64,000 nucleotides of DNA, taken from contig NZ_WODA01000025.1 in the NCBI RefSeq assembly GCF_009729855.1, positions 124,001-188,000 of the forward strand, given 5' to 3'. Source of the stretch: Agromyces luteolus. Lineage in GTDB: Bacteria > Actinomycetota > Actinomycetes > Actinomycetales > Microbacteriaceae. A program made the translations under genes and the position numbers. Within the stretch, counting starts at the first letter, position 1. Every line of letters begins with the position of its first letter. Of this stretch, positions 18,815 to 28,686 are shown one piece after another. Below the pieces are notes generated by a model that was given only the letters and a program-made list of their open reading frames with translations, made no database searches and was not told the DNA's origin.

Positions 18815-18843
18815 TTGTCGAGGCATCCGCCCGCTGTCAGGAT
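18815..18843 (+). promoter_or_regulatory. Promoter of the MFS transporter gene
   Basis: TTGTCG (18815-18820), 17 nt, then CAGGAT (18838-18843), ending 8 nt before the GTG start. The spacing implies a leaderless or nearly leaderless mRNA. Confidence 0.6.
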
Positions 18844-18851
18844 GGCTCCCC

Positions 18852-20192
18852 GTGACCTCCGAAGCCCCATCCCCCGCTTCCCTTCCCGCCTCCTCGTCGC
18901 CGGTCCGGCGCGTCGCCTGGGCGTCGATGATCGGCACGTCGCTCGAGTCGTTCGACTTCTACGTCTTCGCCTACTTCAGCGCGTACTTCATCGGGCCCCT
19001 GTTCTTCGACCCGCTCGGGCAGTTCGGCGGCACGCTCGCCGCGTTCGCCACGATCGGCGTCGCGTTCGTCGTGCGCCCGCTCGGCGCGGCGATCTTCGGC
19101 CACATGGGCGACCGGCTCGGCCGACGCGCGACGCTGCTCTGGACGATCGGCATCATGGGCGTCGCGACGGGCCTCATCGGCCTGCTCCCGACGTACGCGC
19201 AGGCCGGATGGCTCGGCGCCGTGCTCCTCGTCCTCCTCCGCGTCGCGCAGGGCCTCTCGCTCGGCGGCGAGTGGGGCGGCTCGATCCTCCTCGCGACCGA
19301 GCACTCGAGCCCCGTGAAGCGCGCGTTCTACGCCGCGGTGCCGCAGCTCGGCTCCCCCGTCGGGTCGATCCTCTCCGCGGTGGTCTTCATCGTCATGACG
19401 CTCGCTCTCCCGGCCGAGGAGCTCGCCGCGTGGGGCTGGCGGATCCCGTTCCTCCTCGCGATCCCGCTCCTGGCCGTCTCGCTCTACCTGCGGCTCACGA
19501 TCGACGAGACGCCGGTCTTCAAGGCCGTCGTCCGGGAGCAGCGCCGCGACCGCGTGCCGTTCGCCACGATGTTCCGCGCGCAGCCCACCGCGCTCGTCAT
19601 CGCGTTCGGAGCGGCCCTCCTCGGCATCGGCTCGTACTCGCTGATGAACACCTACACGATCAACTACGGCGTGACGACGCTCGGCTTCACCTTCCAGGAG
19701 CTGCTCGTCGCCACGACGATCGGCGGACTCCTCCAGCTCGTCACCATCCCGCTGTTCGGCTGGTGGGCGACCCGCGTCGGCTCGGCGAGGGTCGTCGCGT
19801 ACGGCGCCCTCGGGACGCTGCTCATCACGTTCCCGATGTACTGGCTCCTGCAGTTCGCGAGCTTCCCGGTGCTCGTGGGCACGATGATCGTCGGCGGCAT
19901 CCTGCCGACCATGTCGTGGGCCGCGCTCGGCGGACTCATGAACGACCTCTTCGCCGACCACTACCGCTACTCGGCGCTCTCGGTCGCGTACGCGGTCGCG
20001 GCGGCCGTCAGCGGGTTCATCCCGCTCCTCACGACGCTGCTCGGCGAGTCCACCGGCTACGTCTGGTGGCATCCCGGGGTCGTGCTGGCACTGCTCTCGG
20101 CGATCACGCTGGTGTCCGCGCGGGCGGCCGCGCGCATGCGGCACGCGCCGATCTCCGAGGACGGCCGCGAGGTGCAGCCCGCGGCAGTCTGA
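18852..20192 (+). CDS. MFS transporter, metabolite:H+ symporter (MHS) type
   Basis: A 446-residue membrane carrier with twelve predicted helices. The loop 2-3 signature GHMGDRLGRR (about residue 83) marks the major facilitator superfamily. SLESFDFYVFAYFSAYFIGP near the N-terminus and LSLGGEWGGSILLATEH point to the MHS family (ProP, ShiA, KgtP relatives), which import organic acids or compatible solutes with protons. The substrate cannot be told from sequence. The GTG start at 18852 follows a promoter by 8 nt; longer readings would run through the promoter and operator. Confidence 0.9.
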   Translation: MTSEAPSPASLPASSSPVRRVAWASMIGTSLESFDFYVFAYFSAYFIGPLFFDPLGQFGGTLAAFATIGVAFVVRPLGAAIFGHMGDRLGRRATLLWTIGIMGVATGLIGLLPTYAQAGWLGAVLLVLLRVAQGLSLGGEWGGSILLATEHSSPVKRAFYAAVPQLGSPVGSILSAVVFIVMTLALPAEELAAWGWRIPFLLAIPLLAVSLYLRLTIDETPVFKAVVREQRRDRVPFATMFRAQPTALVIAFGAALLGIGSYSLMNTYTINYGVTTLGFTFQELLVATTIGGLLQLVTIPLFGWWATRVGSARVVAYGALGTLLITFPMYWLLQFASFPVLVGTMIVGGILPTMSWAALGGLMNDLFADHYRYSALSVAYAVAAAVSGFIPLLTTLLGESTGYVWWHPGVVLALLSAITLVSARAAARMRHAPISEDGREVQPAAV

Positions 20193-20210
20193 GCCGGGTC
20201 GGCCCGAGAA

Positions 20211-20253
20211 CGGGGGCGGATGCCACGGCGCGAGCCCGCGGCATCCGCCCCCG
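20211..20253 (+). terminator. Terminator after the MFS gene
   Basis: CGGGGGCGGATGCC (20211-20224) pairs perfectly with GGCATCCGCCCCCG (20240-20253) around a 15-nt loop. This is another hairpin containing the GGATGCC heptamer. Confidence 0.8.
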
Positions 20254-20315
20254 TCGTCGTGTGCCGCACGCGCACCCGCATCCCCGCCGGTCACGGCGGA
20301 TTCCCACGACTCCGG

Positions 20316-20321
20316 TAGGCT
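20316..20321 (+). promoter_or_regulatory. -10 element for valS
   Basis: TAGGCT about 62 nt before the valS ATG, giving a leader of about 56 nt with GGAG close to the start. No T-box motif is visible in this leader. Confidence 0.45.
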
Positions 20322-20383
20322 GGACTGTCGCATATTCAGGCACCCCAATGGACTCGGTGCCGCACATACCGAACCGGAGCATC

Positions 20384-22978
20384 ATGACCGACACCGCGCG
20401 CATTCCCGACAAGCCCGCCCTCGAGGGCCTCGAGGCCAAGTGGGGCGGCGTCTGGGAGACCGAGGGCACCTACCGGTTCGAGCGTGAGGGCGCGACCCGC
20501 GACGCCGTCTACTCGATCGACACGCCGCCGCCGACCGCCTCCGGGTCGCTGCACATCGGGCACGTGTTCTCGTTCACCCACACCGACGTCGTCGCGCGCT
20601 TCCAGCGCATGCGCGGCAAGCACGTCTTCTACCCGATGGGCTGGGACGACAACGGCCTGCCGACCGAGCGCCGCGTGCAGAACTACTACGGCGTGCGCTG
20701 CGACCCGTCGCTGCCGTACGTGGCCGACTTCACGCCGCCGCACGAGGGCACCGAGGGCAAGACCATCAAGCCCGCCGACCAGGTGCCGATCAGCCGCCGC
20801 AACTTCATCGAGCTGTGCGAGCGGCTCACCGCGGAGGACGAGCAGCAGTTCGAGGCGCTCTTCCGCCAGCTCGCGCTCTCGGTCGACTGGACCCAGACCT
20901 ACCGCACGATCGCCGACGAGGCCCTGTTCACGTCCCAGCTCGCGTTCGTGAAGAACGTCGAGCGCGGCGAGGCCTACCAGGCCCTCGCCCCGACCCTCTG
21001 GGACATCACGTTCCGCACCGCGGTCGCGCAGGCCGAGCTCGAGGACCGCGAGCAGCCCGGCCACTACCACCGCGTGGCGTTCGCGAAGCCCGACGGCGGC
21101 CACGTCGAGATCGAGACGAGCCGTCCCGAGCTCATCCCCGCGTGCGTGGCGCTCGTGGCGCACCCCGACGACGAGCGGTACCAGCCGCTGTTCGGCACGA
21201 CCGTGACCACGCCGGTGTTCGGCGTCGACGTGCCCGTCGTGGCGCACCACCTCGCGCAGAAGGACAAGGGCACCGGCATCGCCATGATCTGCACCTTCGG
21301 CGACGTGACCGACGTCGTGTGGTGGCGCGAGCTCGACCTGCCCAACCGCGCGATCATCGGCTTCGACGGCCGCATCATCGCCGAGGCGCCCGAGGCGATC
21401 TCCACCGAGGCCGGCCGCGAGGCGTACGCGAAGCTCGCGGGCAAGACCGCGTTCTCGGCCAAGCAGGCCGTCGTCGAGCTCCTCCGGGAGTCCGGCGACC
21501 TCCTCGCCGACCCCAAGGCGATCACGCACCCGGTGAAGTTCTACGAGAAGGGCGACCGCCCGCTCGAGATCGTCTCGACGCGCCAGTGGTACATCGTCAA
21601 CGGCGCCCGCGACGAGGGCCTGCGCGATCGCCTCGTGCAGCGCGGCCGCGAGATCGACTGGCACCCCGACTTCATGCGCGTCCGCTACGAGAACTGGGTC
21701 GGCGGGCTGTCCGGCGACTGGCTCATCTCGCGCCAGCGGTTCTTCGGCGTGCCGATCCCCGTCTGGTACCCGATCGACGCCGACGGCGAACCGATGCACG
21801 ACCAGCCGATCGTCGCGCCCCGCGAGATGCTGCCCGTCGACCCCTCGTCGACGCCCGCACCCGGGTACGACGAGGCGCAACGCGACCAGCCGGGCGGCTT
21901 CGTCGGCGAGCACGACATCATGGACACGTGGGCGACCTCGTCGCTCACCCCGCAGCTCGCCGCCGGCTGGGAGCGCGATCCGGAGCTGTTCGACCTGCTC
22001 TTCCCGTACTCGCTGCGCCCGCAGGGCCAGGACATCATCCGCACCTGGCTCTTCTCGACGGCGCTCCGCGCCGAGCTCGAGCACGGCGTCGCGCCATGGT
22101 CGAACGCGGCCATCTCCGGCTTCATCGTCGACCCCGACCGCAAGAAGATGTCGAAGTCGAAGGGCAACGTCGTCACGCCCGCCGGCCTCCTCGACCAGCA
22201 CGGCGCCGACGCGGTCCGCTACTGGGCGGCATCCTCGCGCCTCGGCACCGACGCGGCCTTCGACCCGCAGAACCCGACGCAGGTGAAGATCGGCCGGCGA
22301 CTCGCGATCAAGGTGCTGAACGCCGCGAAGTTCATCCTCACCTTCGAGGGCCGAGCGGATGCCCCGGTGACCGTGCCCGTCGACCGCAGCATGCTCGCCG
22401 GCCTCGCGACGGTCGTCGAGCAGGCGACGCGCGCACTCGAGTCGTACGACCACGCCCGCGCGCTGGAGGTCTCGGAGACGTTCTTCTGGACGTTCTGCGA
22501 CGACTACCTCGAGCTCGTGAAGGAGCGCGCGTACGGCGAGGCCAGCGCCGAGCAGGCGTCGGCCGTCGCCGCGCTGAAGACCGCGCTCAGCGTGCTGCTG
22601 CGCCTCTTCGCTCCCGTGATCCCCTACGCGGCGGAGGAGGCGTGGAGCTGGTCGAACGAGGGCTCGGTCCACCGGGCCGCGTGGCCCGCCGTCGACGAGC
22701 TCGCCGCACGCGGCGAGGCCGGCGTCGAGCTGCTCGAGCTCGCGAGCCTCGCCCTCACCGGCATCCGTCGCGCGAAGACCGACGCGAAGGCCTCGCAGAA
22801 GACGCCGGTCTCGAGCGCCGTGATCGCCGCACCCGCCGCTGCGACCGCCATCCTCGCCTCGGCCGAGGGCGACCTGCGCGCCGTCGGACGGATCGCCGAC
22901 CTCGGCTTCGCCGAGGCCGAGGCGCTGGAGGTGCGCGACGTCGTGCTCGAGGTCCCGCAGGAGGAGGCGAGCGCATGA
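20384..22978 (+). CDS. valS: Valyl-tRNA synthetase, archaeal-like short form
   Basis: ValRS charges tRNA-Val and edits misactivated threonine. The 864-residue protein carries HIGH (57-60, SGSLHIGHVFSF) and KMSKS (588-592, DRKKMSKSKGNV). The sequence MGWDDNGLPTERRVQNYYGV and the large editing insertion match the form used by archaea and many actinobacteria. The C-terminus ends at VRDVVLEVPQ without the coiled-coil arm that closes E. coli-type ValRS (951 residues). The ATG at 20384 has GGAG just upstream; an ATG 36 nt earlier is also in frame. Confidence 0.96.
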   Translation: MTDTARIPDKPALEGLEAKWGGVWETEGTYRFEREGATRDAVYSIDTPPPTASGSLHIGHVFSFTHTDVVARFQRMRGKHVFYPMGWDDNGLPTERRVQNYYGVRCDPSLPYVADFTPPHEGTEGKTIKPADQVPISRRNFIELCERLTAEDEQQFEALFRQLALSVDWTQTYRTIADEALFTSQLAFVKNVERGEAYQALAPTLWDITFRTAVAQAELEDREQPGHYHRVAFAKPDGGHVEIETSRPELIPACVALVAHPDDERYQPLFGTTVTTPVFGVDVPVVAHHLAQKDKGTGIAMICTFGDVTDVVWWRELDLPNRAIIGFDGRIIAEAPEAISTEAGREAYAKLAGKTAFSAKQAVVELLRESGDLLADPKAITHPVKFYEKGDRPLEIVSTRQWYIVNGARDEGLRDRLVQRGREIDWHPDFMRVRYENWVGGLSGDWLISRQRFFGVPIPVWYPIDADGEPMHDQPIVAPREMLPVDPSSTPAPGYDEAQRDQPGGFVGEHDIMDTWATSSLTPQLAAGWERDPELFDLLFPYSLRPQGQDIIRTWLFSTALRAELEHGVAPWSNAAISGFIVDPDRKKMSKSKGNVVTPAGLLDQHGADAVRYWAASSRLGTDAAFDPQNPTQVKIGRRLAIKVLNAAKFILTFEGRADAPVTVPVDRSMLAGLATVVEQATRALESYDHARALEVSETFFWTFCDDYLELVKERAYGEASAEQASAVAALKTALSVLLRLFAPVIPYAAEEAWSWSNEGSVHRAAWPAVDELAARGEAGVELLELASLALTGIRRAKTDAKASQKTPVSSAVIAAPAAATAILASAEGDLRAVGRIADLGFAEAEALEVRDVVLEVPQEEASA

Positions 22979-23421
22979 ACGTGACCGTCCGGGATGTCGC
23001 CGAGAACGACTTCTTCGCCTGGCTGCCCCTGTTCGACTCGTACTGCTCGAGCCGCGGCCGTGGGCTCGACGACACCAAGGCGCTCATCGTGTGGAGCTGG
23101 ATCCAGGACCCGCGGAGCGCGCTGCGCGCGGCCGTCGCGGTCGACGACGAGGGCACGCTGGTCGGGCTCGTGCACGCCCACCCCGAACCGCGGACGCTCG
23201 ACGCGGGCATCGGGATCGTGATCGACGACCTGTTCGTCGTCGAGGCGCACCGCCGGAACGGCGTCGCCGGCCAGCTGCTCGACCGCGTCCGCGCGATGGC
23301 GGTCGAGCTGCACGCGACCCGCGTCACCTGGTCGAACGATCCCGGGGACGCCGACGGACTGCGCCTCTCCGACGACGTCGCCAGGCGGTCCCCTGCGATC
23401 GTGTTCGAGATGGACCTCTGA
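22975..23421 (+). CDS. GNAT family N-acetyltransferase
   Basis: A 148-residue acyl-CoA-dependent transferase. The fold is recognised by VIDDLFVVEAHRRNGVAGQLLDRVRAMA, in which RRNGVAG is the acetyl-CoA pyrophosphate loop (motif A). The substrate is unknown. The ATG overlaps the valS TGA (ATGA) and has GGAGG upstream, so it is cotranslated with valS. Its stop overlaps the next start by one base. Confidence 0.88.
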   Translation: MNVTVRDVAENDFFAWLPLFDSYCSSRGRGLDDTKALIVWSWIQDPRSALRAAVAVDDEGTLVGLVHAHPEPRTLDAGIGIVIDDLFVVEAHRRNGVAGQLLDRVRAMAVELHATRVTWSNDPGDADGLRLSDDVARRSPAIVFEMDL

Positions 23422-23651
23422 TGCAGCTCGGGACGCGTTGGGCCTTCGGCGACGAGCCGCCGCGGTCGGTGCCCATGGAACTGCGGCCGGGGATCGTCGC
23501 GGCGGAGTCGGGCACGCCCGACGGCGCCGGACGGCACTGGACCCTCACGTGGCTCGAGGGACGGCCGATCGCCGAGCTCGACGACGGCACGGTCGTGACG
23601 CTCGAAGCCCCGGGTGGCCACGACCCGGGCGACGACGGCGACGACTGGTAG
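23421..23651 (+). CDS. Small hypothetical protein after the GNAT gene
   Basis: A 76-residue acidic protein (MQLGTRWAFGDEPPRSVPME to GDDGDDW) with two Trp-containing beta-like segments (HWTLTWLEGRPIAELDDGTV). I do not recognise a family. Coding is supported by the one-base TGATG overlap with the GNAT gene and by codon use like its neighbours. It ends 11 nt before the convergent methyltransferase gene. Confidence 0.7.
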   Translation: MQLGTRWAFGDEPPRSVPMELRPGIVAAESGTPDGAGRHWTLTWLEGRPIAELDDGTVVTLEAPGGHDPGDDGDDW

Positions 23652-23662
23652 CCGAACCCCGG

Positions 23663-24484
23663 CTACGCGCGGGCGAGGATCTCGCCGTGCGGCATGAGGA
23701 ACCAGCCGTCGGGATCCGCGGCCCAGCGACGCCACGCCCCGGAGATCGCCTCGAGCTCGCTGCGCGACGCGTGCCCTGATTCGATCGCGTGCGCCGCGAA
23801 GGTCGACTCGAGCGCGCGCTCGGCCCAGTTGCCGCCCCACCATTCCCGGTCGCGGTCCGACGCGAACACCCAGACGGACCCGCTCGCCGTCACCTCGGCG
23901 AACCCGGCCTCGCGCGCCCACCGGGTGAGGTGGCGCCCCGCGTTGCCGTCGCCGCCGTTCCACGCGCAGATGAGTTCGTTGAGTTCGCGCCAGCGCGCGA
24001 GCTCCGGTGCCTCCGGGCTCCAGATCACGCCGCCGTAGTCCACGTCGCGCGCGGCCAGCAGGCCGCCGGGCCGCAGTACCCGGCGGAACTCGCGCAGGGC
24101 GTCGACGGGACGAGCAAGGTGCTGCAGCACCTGGTGCGCGTGGACGACGTCGAACACGCCGTCGGCGAAGTCGAGATGGTAGGCGTCGCCGGTCCGGAAC
24201 TCCGCGTTCGCCACGCCCTCGCTCCTGGCGAGCCCCTGCGCACGGGCGACGACCTCATCGGAGGCGTCGACCCCGACGGCCACTCCCGGGCGCACGCGCC
24301 GCGCGAGGTCGAGCGTGATGGTGCCCGGGCCGCTCCCGATGTCGAGCACCCGCATACCCTCGCGGAGGTGCGGCGCGAGGTAGGCCGCGGAGTTCTCGAC
24401 CGTGCGCCACTCGTGGACCCGCAGGACGCTCTCGTGGTGGCCGTGCGTGTATGCGTCGCGGGTCGACGCCGCGGTGTGCTGCAT
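23663..24484 (-). CDS. Class I SAM-dependent methyltransferase
   Basis: A 273-residue methyltransferase with the SAM-binding motif VLDIGSGPGTITLDLA (about 44-60), the acidic residue after strand 2 (VGVDASDEVV), and FDVVHAHQVLQHLARPVDAL typical of the UbiE/Methyltransf_11 group. The substrate is unknown. TAGGCT (24491-24496) ends 6 nt before the ATG, so the mRNA is probably leaderless and the gene is transcribed alone. It is convergent with the valS cluster. Confidence 0.88.
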   Translation of the reverse strand: MQHTAASTRDAYTHGHHESVLRVHEWRTVENSAAYLAPHLREGMRVLDIGSGPGTITLDLARRVRPGVAVGVDASDEVVARAQGLARSEGVANAEFRTGDAYHLDFADGVFDVVHAHQVLQHLARPVDALREFRRVLRPGGLLAARDVDYGGVIWSPEAPELARWRELNELICAWNGGDGNAGRHLTRWAREAGFAEVTASGSVWVFASDRDREWWGGNWAERALESTFAAHAIESGHASRSELEAISGAWRRWAADPDGWFLMPHGEILARA

Positions 24485-24490
24485 GTCCCG

Positions 24491-24496
24491 AGCCTA
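24491..24496 (-). promoter_or_regulatory. -10 element giving a leaderless methyltransferase transcript
   Basis: TAGGCT on the minus strand, 6 nt before the ATG of the methyltransferase gene. Confidence 0.5.
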
Positions 24497-24527
24497 TTCC
24501 CCGACGAACTCGGACACGCCGGGAGAC

Positions 24528-24565
24528 GCGAAGAGGGAGGCCCCGTCCGGGACCTCCCTCTTCGC
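24528..24565. terminator. Terminator after the suf gene cluster
   Basis: GCGAAGAGGGAGG (24528-24540) pairs perfectly with CCTCCCTCTTCGC (24553-24565), and CCC/GGG inside the loop can extend it. It lies 8 nt after the sufT stop. Confidence 0.85.
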
Positions 24566-24573
24566 GGTTCGGA

Positions 24574-24903
24574 TCAGATCGCGAAGCCGAGTGCGCGCAT
24601 CATGTCGCGCCCGTCGTCCGTGATCCGCTCGGGACCCCACGGCGGCATCCACACCCAGTTGATGCGGAACCGCTCGACGGTGCCGTCGAGCGCCTCGGCG
24701 GTCTGCTCCTCGATGACGTCGGTCAGCGGGCAGCCGGCGCTTGTCAGGGTCATGTTGATGACGAGCGCGTCGTGCTCGTCGTCCCAGTTCAGGTCGTAGA
24801 TGAGCCCGAGGTCGACGATGTTGACGCCCAGCTCGGGGTCGACGACATCCTTCAGCGCCTCACTGATCTCGTCGAAGCGCTCGGGTGCGAGTGAGGTGAC
24901 CAT
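24574..24903 (-). CDS. sufT: SufT-like Fe-S assembly protein (MIP18/DUF59 family)
   Basis: A 109-residue protein of the DUF59 family, an auxiliary factor for maturation of Fe-S proteins. Family hallmarks are LKDVVDPELGVNIVDLGLIYDL and the conserved cysteine in TLTSAGCPLTDVI, and the tail NWVWMPPWGPERITDDGRDM is characteristic. It is the last gene of the suf cluster. TAGGCT (24910-24915) lies 6 nt before its ATG, so it can also be transcribed separately as a leaderless message. Confidence 0.92.
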   Translation of the reverse strand: MVTSLAPERFDEISEALKDVVDPELGVNIVDLGLIYDLNWDDEHDALVINMTLTSAGCPLTDVIEEQTAEALDGTVERFRINWVWMPPWGPERITDDGRDMMRALGFAI

Positions 24904-24909
24904 GCGGTA

Positions 24910-24915
24910 AGCCTA
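24910..24915 (-). promoter_or_regulatory. -10 element giving a leaderless sufT transcript
   Basis: TAGGCT on the minus strand, 6 nt before the sufT ATG, in the 19-nt gap after sufC and partly overlapping nothing coding. Confidence 0.45.
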
Positions 24916-24922
24916 CGCCCGA

Positions 24923-25690
<768 letters not shown>

Positions 25691-25754
25691 GGTGATTGGG
25701 TGTCTCTTTCGTTGGTGGCCGGCCGCACGGGCCGGGAGGTCATGGGAGGTCGGG

Positions 25755-26081
25755 TCAGACGGCGAGCTTCACCGCGGGGTCGATGAACACGCCCCCGTCG
25801 GTGATCTCGACCTGGTAGACGGGCACGGGCTCGTACGCCGGCAGCGTGAGCGGCTTGCCCGTCAGGAGGGAGAACTTCGAGCCGTGGGCCCAGCACTCGA
25901 GCGTGTCGTCCTCGACGAACCCCTCGGAGAGCGAGATGTCGCCGTGGGTGCAGGTGTCGCCGATGGCGAAGATGTCGCCGGCCGAGTCCTTGACGACGGC
26001 GATCGGCACGCCGTCGACCACGAACTTCTGCGCCTCGTTGACGGCGAGGTCGTCGACCCCGCACACGCGAGTGGTTGCCAC
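25755..26081 (-). CDS. Rieske [2Fe-2S] ferredoxin-like protein of the suf cluster
   Basis: A 108-residue Rieske domain protein. The cluster ligands are C44-x-H46 and C63-x2-H66 (TCTHGDIS and ECWAHGSKF), the classic CxH...CxxH pattern. It resembles the small ferredoxin subunits of non-heme iron oxygenases. Its GTG start lies one base after the sufD stop, with AGGGGAG upstream, so it is translated together with SufBD. Its role in cluster assembly is inferred from position; electron supply to the scaffold is one possibility. Confidence 0.92.
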   Translation of the reverse strand: MATTRVCGVDDLAVNEAQKFVVDGVPIAVVKDSAGDIFAIGDTCTHGDISLSEGFVEDDTLECWAHGSKFSLLTGKPLTLPAYEPVPVYQVEITDGGVFIDPAVKLAV

Positions 26082-26082
26082 G

Positions 26083-27264
26083 TCAGCTCCCCTGGAGTTC
26101 CGCTTCGAGCGCCCGGATGAGACGCTCCTCGAGCTCGGCGTCGCCGATCTGCTGCACGACCTCGGCGAGGAAGCCGCGCACGACGAGGCGGCGCGCCTCG
26201 TCCTCCGGGATGCCGCGCGCCTGGAGGTAGAACAGCTGCTCATCGTCGAACCGGCCCGTCGCCGAGGCGTGCCCGGCGCCCTCGATGTCGCCGGTCTCGA
26301 TCTCGAGGTTCGGGACCGAGTCGGCGCGGGTGCCGTCCGTGAGGACGAGGTTGCGGTTCTGCTCGTAGCTGTCGGTGCCGGTCGCCGTGTTGCCGATGAG
26401 CACGTCGCCGATCCAGACGCTGCGCGCGCCCTCGCCCTGCAGCGCGCCCTTGTAGGTCACGCGCGAGCGGGTGTGCGGTGCGTCGTGGTGGACGAAGACC
26501 TGCTGCTCGAGGTGCTGGCCGGCATCGGAGAAGTAGAGCCCGAGTGCCTCGACGTCGGCGCCCTGCTCGGCGAGGTGCGTCGACGGGTTCACCCGGACGA
26601 CCTTGCCGCCGAGGGAGACGACGATGTGCTTGAGCTTGGCGTCGCGGCCGATCCGCGCGAAGTGGCTCGCGAGGTGGACCGACTCGTCGGTCCACTCCTG
26701 GAGGGAGACGACCGTGAGGTTCGCCCCCTCGCCGACGACCACCTCGACGTTCTCGGTGAGGCGGGCGTCGCCGATTCCGCGCAGCACGACGAGCGCCTGG
26801 CTGAACGGCGCGGCCTCGATCACGGTGTGGGCGGCGCGCGGCGTCGTGCCGAGTCCCGAGCGGGTCACGGTGACGGTCTTGGCCTCCTCGCCGGCGACCT
26901 CGACGAGCGCGGCCTCGCCGAACGCCGACCAGGCGTTCGCCGACGCGCGCTCCTCCGGGATGCCGGCGCGACCGACGCGGGCGTCGTCGCGCGGGATCCA
27001 GGAGAGCGAGACGCCCGCGGCATCCGTCGCCTCGACCTCGACGCGCGAGCCGTCGAGCTCACCGGAGGTGAGGTCGGCGAACGCGGCGACGGGCGAGTAC
27101 TTCCACTCGTGCTCGCGGCCCGTGATGGGGGCGAAGTCGGCGACGTCGGTCGAGCGGAACCGCTCGGAGCGCGTCTGGACCGGCACGATCGGGCCGTCGG
27201 AGTGCGCACGGATGCCGTGCTGCTCGGGGGTGGGCAGGGCGGTGCTCTGCATCGCGGTGCTCAT
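26083..27264 (-). CDS. sufD: Fe-S cluster assembly protein SufD
   Basis: A 393-residue beta-helix protein that forms the SufBC2D scaffold with SufB and SufC. The family core is seen in EVVVGEGANLTVVSLQEW, in the helical repeat LASHFARIGRDAKLKHIVVSLGG, and in the C-terminal part DSVPNLEIETGDIEGAGHASATGRFDDEQLFYLQARGIPEDEARRLVV. It starts 3 nt after the sufB stop. Confidence 0.97.
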   Translation of the reverse strand: MSTAMQSTALPTPEQHGIRAHSDGPIVPVQTRSERFRSTDVADFAPITGREHEWKYSPVAAFADLTSGELDGSRVEVEATDAAGVSLSWIPRDDARVGRAGIPEERASANAWSAFGEAALVEVAGEEAKTVTVTRSGLGTTPRAAHTVIEAAPFSQALVVLRGIGDARLTENVEVVVGEGANLTVVSLQEWTDESVHLASHFARIGRDAKLKHIVVSLGGKVVRVNPSTHLAEQGADVEALGLYFSDAGQHLEQQVFVHHDAPHTRSRVTYKGALQGEGARSVWIGDVLIGNTATGTDSYEQNRNLVLTDGTRADSVPNLEIETGDIEGAGHASATGRFDDEQLFYLQARGIPEDEARRLVVRGFLAEVVQQIGDAELEERLIRALEAELQGS

Positions 27265-27267
27265 CGG

Positions 27268-28686
27268 TTAGCCGACCGATCCTTCCATGCCCATCTCGAT
27301 GAGCTTGTTGAGTTCCATCGCGTACTCCATGGGCAGCTCGCGGGCGATCGGCTCGATGAAGCCGCGCACGATCATCGCCATCGCCTCGTCCTCCGGGAGG
27401 CCGCGCGACATCAGGTAGAAGAGCTGCTCCTCGCTGACCTTCGAGACCGTCGCCTCGTGGCCGAGCTGCACGTCGTCGACGCGGATGTCGATCGCCGGGT
27501 ACGTGTCGGAGCGCGAGATCGTGTCGACCAGGAGCGCGTCGCAGCGCACGGTGTTCGCGGAGTGGTGCGCATTGGCATCCACCCGCACCTCGCCGCGGTA
27601 GCCCGCGCGGCCGCCGCCGCGCGCGATCGACTTCGAGACGATCGACGACTGCGTGTACGGCGCCATGTGGATCATCTTCGCGCCGGCGTCCTGGTGCTGG
27701 CCCGGGCCTGCGAACGCGACCGAGAGGGTCTCGCCCTTGGCGTGCTCGCCCATGAGGAAGATCGACGGGTACTTCATCGTGACCTTCGAGCCGATGTTGC
27801 CGTCGACCCACTCCATGGTGGCGCCCTCGTGCGCGACGGCGCGCTTGGTGACGAGGTTGTAGACGTTGTTCGACCAGTTCTGGATCGTCGTGTACCGCAC
27901 GCGGGCGTTCTTCTTCACGATGATCTCGACGACGGCCGAGTGCAGCGAGTCGGACTTGTAGATCGGGGCCGTGCAGCCCTCGATGTAGTGGACGTAGCTG
28001 TCCTCGTCGGCGATGATGAGCGTCCGCTCGAACTGGCCCATGTTCTCGGTGTTGATCCGGAAGTAGGCCTGCAGCGGGATCTCGACGTGCACGCCCTTCG
28101 GGACGTAGACGAACGAGCCGCCCGACCAGACGGCCGTGTTCAGCGCGGCGAACTTGTTGTCGCCGGCGGGGATCACAGTGCCGAAGTACTCCTCGAAGAA
28201 CTCGGGGTGCTCCTTCAGCGCCGTGTCGGTGTCGAGGAAGATGACGCCCTGCTCCTCGAGGTCCTCCCGGATCTGGTGGTACACGACCTCGGACTCGTAC
28301 TGGGCGGCGACGCCCGCGACGAGGCGCTGTCGCTCGGCCTCGGGGATGCCGAGGCGCTCGTAGGTGTTGCGGATGTCCTCGGGGAGGTCCTCCCAGGTCT
28401 GCGCCTGCTTCTCGGTGGACCGGACGAAGTACTTGATGTTCTCGAAGTCGATCTCCGACAGGTCGGCGCCCCAGGACGGCATGGGCTTGCGGTCGAAGAG
28501 CTGGAGCCCGCGCATGCGGCGCTGCAGCATCCACTCGGGCTCGTCCTTCAGCTGCGAGATGTCGGCCACCACTTCGGGCGACAGGCCGCGGCGAGCGGAT
28601 GCTCCGGCCACGTCTGAGTCGGACCAGCCGAACTCGTACGTGCCGAGCCCCTCCAACTCGGGGCGGTCGATGAGTACGTCCGTCAT
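27268..28686 (-). CDS. sufB: Fe-S cluster assembly protein SufB
   Basis: SufB carries the nascent cluster in the SufBCD scaffold. The 472-residue protein shows the family sequence from [20 protein letters not shown] onward, the conserved cysteine in [37 protein letters not shown], and the C-terminal [19 protein letters not shown]. The ATG at 28686 is preceded by AGAGGGAGAGC; an upstream extension in frame has no family similarity. It opens the order sufB-sufD-Rieske-sufC-sufT. No SufR regulator, SufS desulfurase or SufU is present beside it. Confidence 0.98.
   Translation of the reverse strand: MTDVLIDRPELEGLGTYEFGWSDSDVAGASARRGLSPEVVADISQLKDEPEWMLQRRMRGLQLFDRKPMPSWGADLSEIDFENIKYFVRSTEKQAQTWEDLPEDIRNTYERLGIPEAERQRLVAGVAAQYESEVVYHQIREDLEEQGVIFLDTDTALKEHPEFFEEYFGTVIPAGDNKFAALNTAVWSGGSFVYVPKGVHVEIPLQAYFRINTENMGQFERTLIIADEDSYVHYIEGCTAPIYKSDSLHSAVVEIIVKKNARVRYTTIQNWSNNVYNLVTKRAVAHEGATMEWVDGNIGSKVTMKYPSIFLMGEHAKGETLSVAFAGPGQHQDAGAKMIHMAPYTQSSIVSKSIARGGGRAGYRGEVRVDANAHHSANTVRCDALLVDTISRSDTYPAIDIRVDDVQLGHEATVSKVSEEQLFYLMSRGLPEDEAMAMIVRGFIEPIARELPMEYAMELNKLIEMGMEGSVG

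Noticed and set aside
20348..20383. An upstream ATG start for valS adding 12 residues
   Set aside because: The added residues are not typical of the family and GGAG is better placed before the ATG at 20384; it remains possible.
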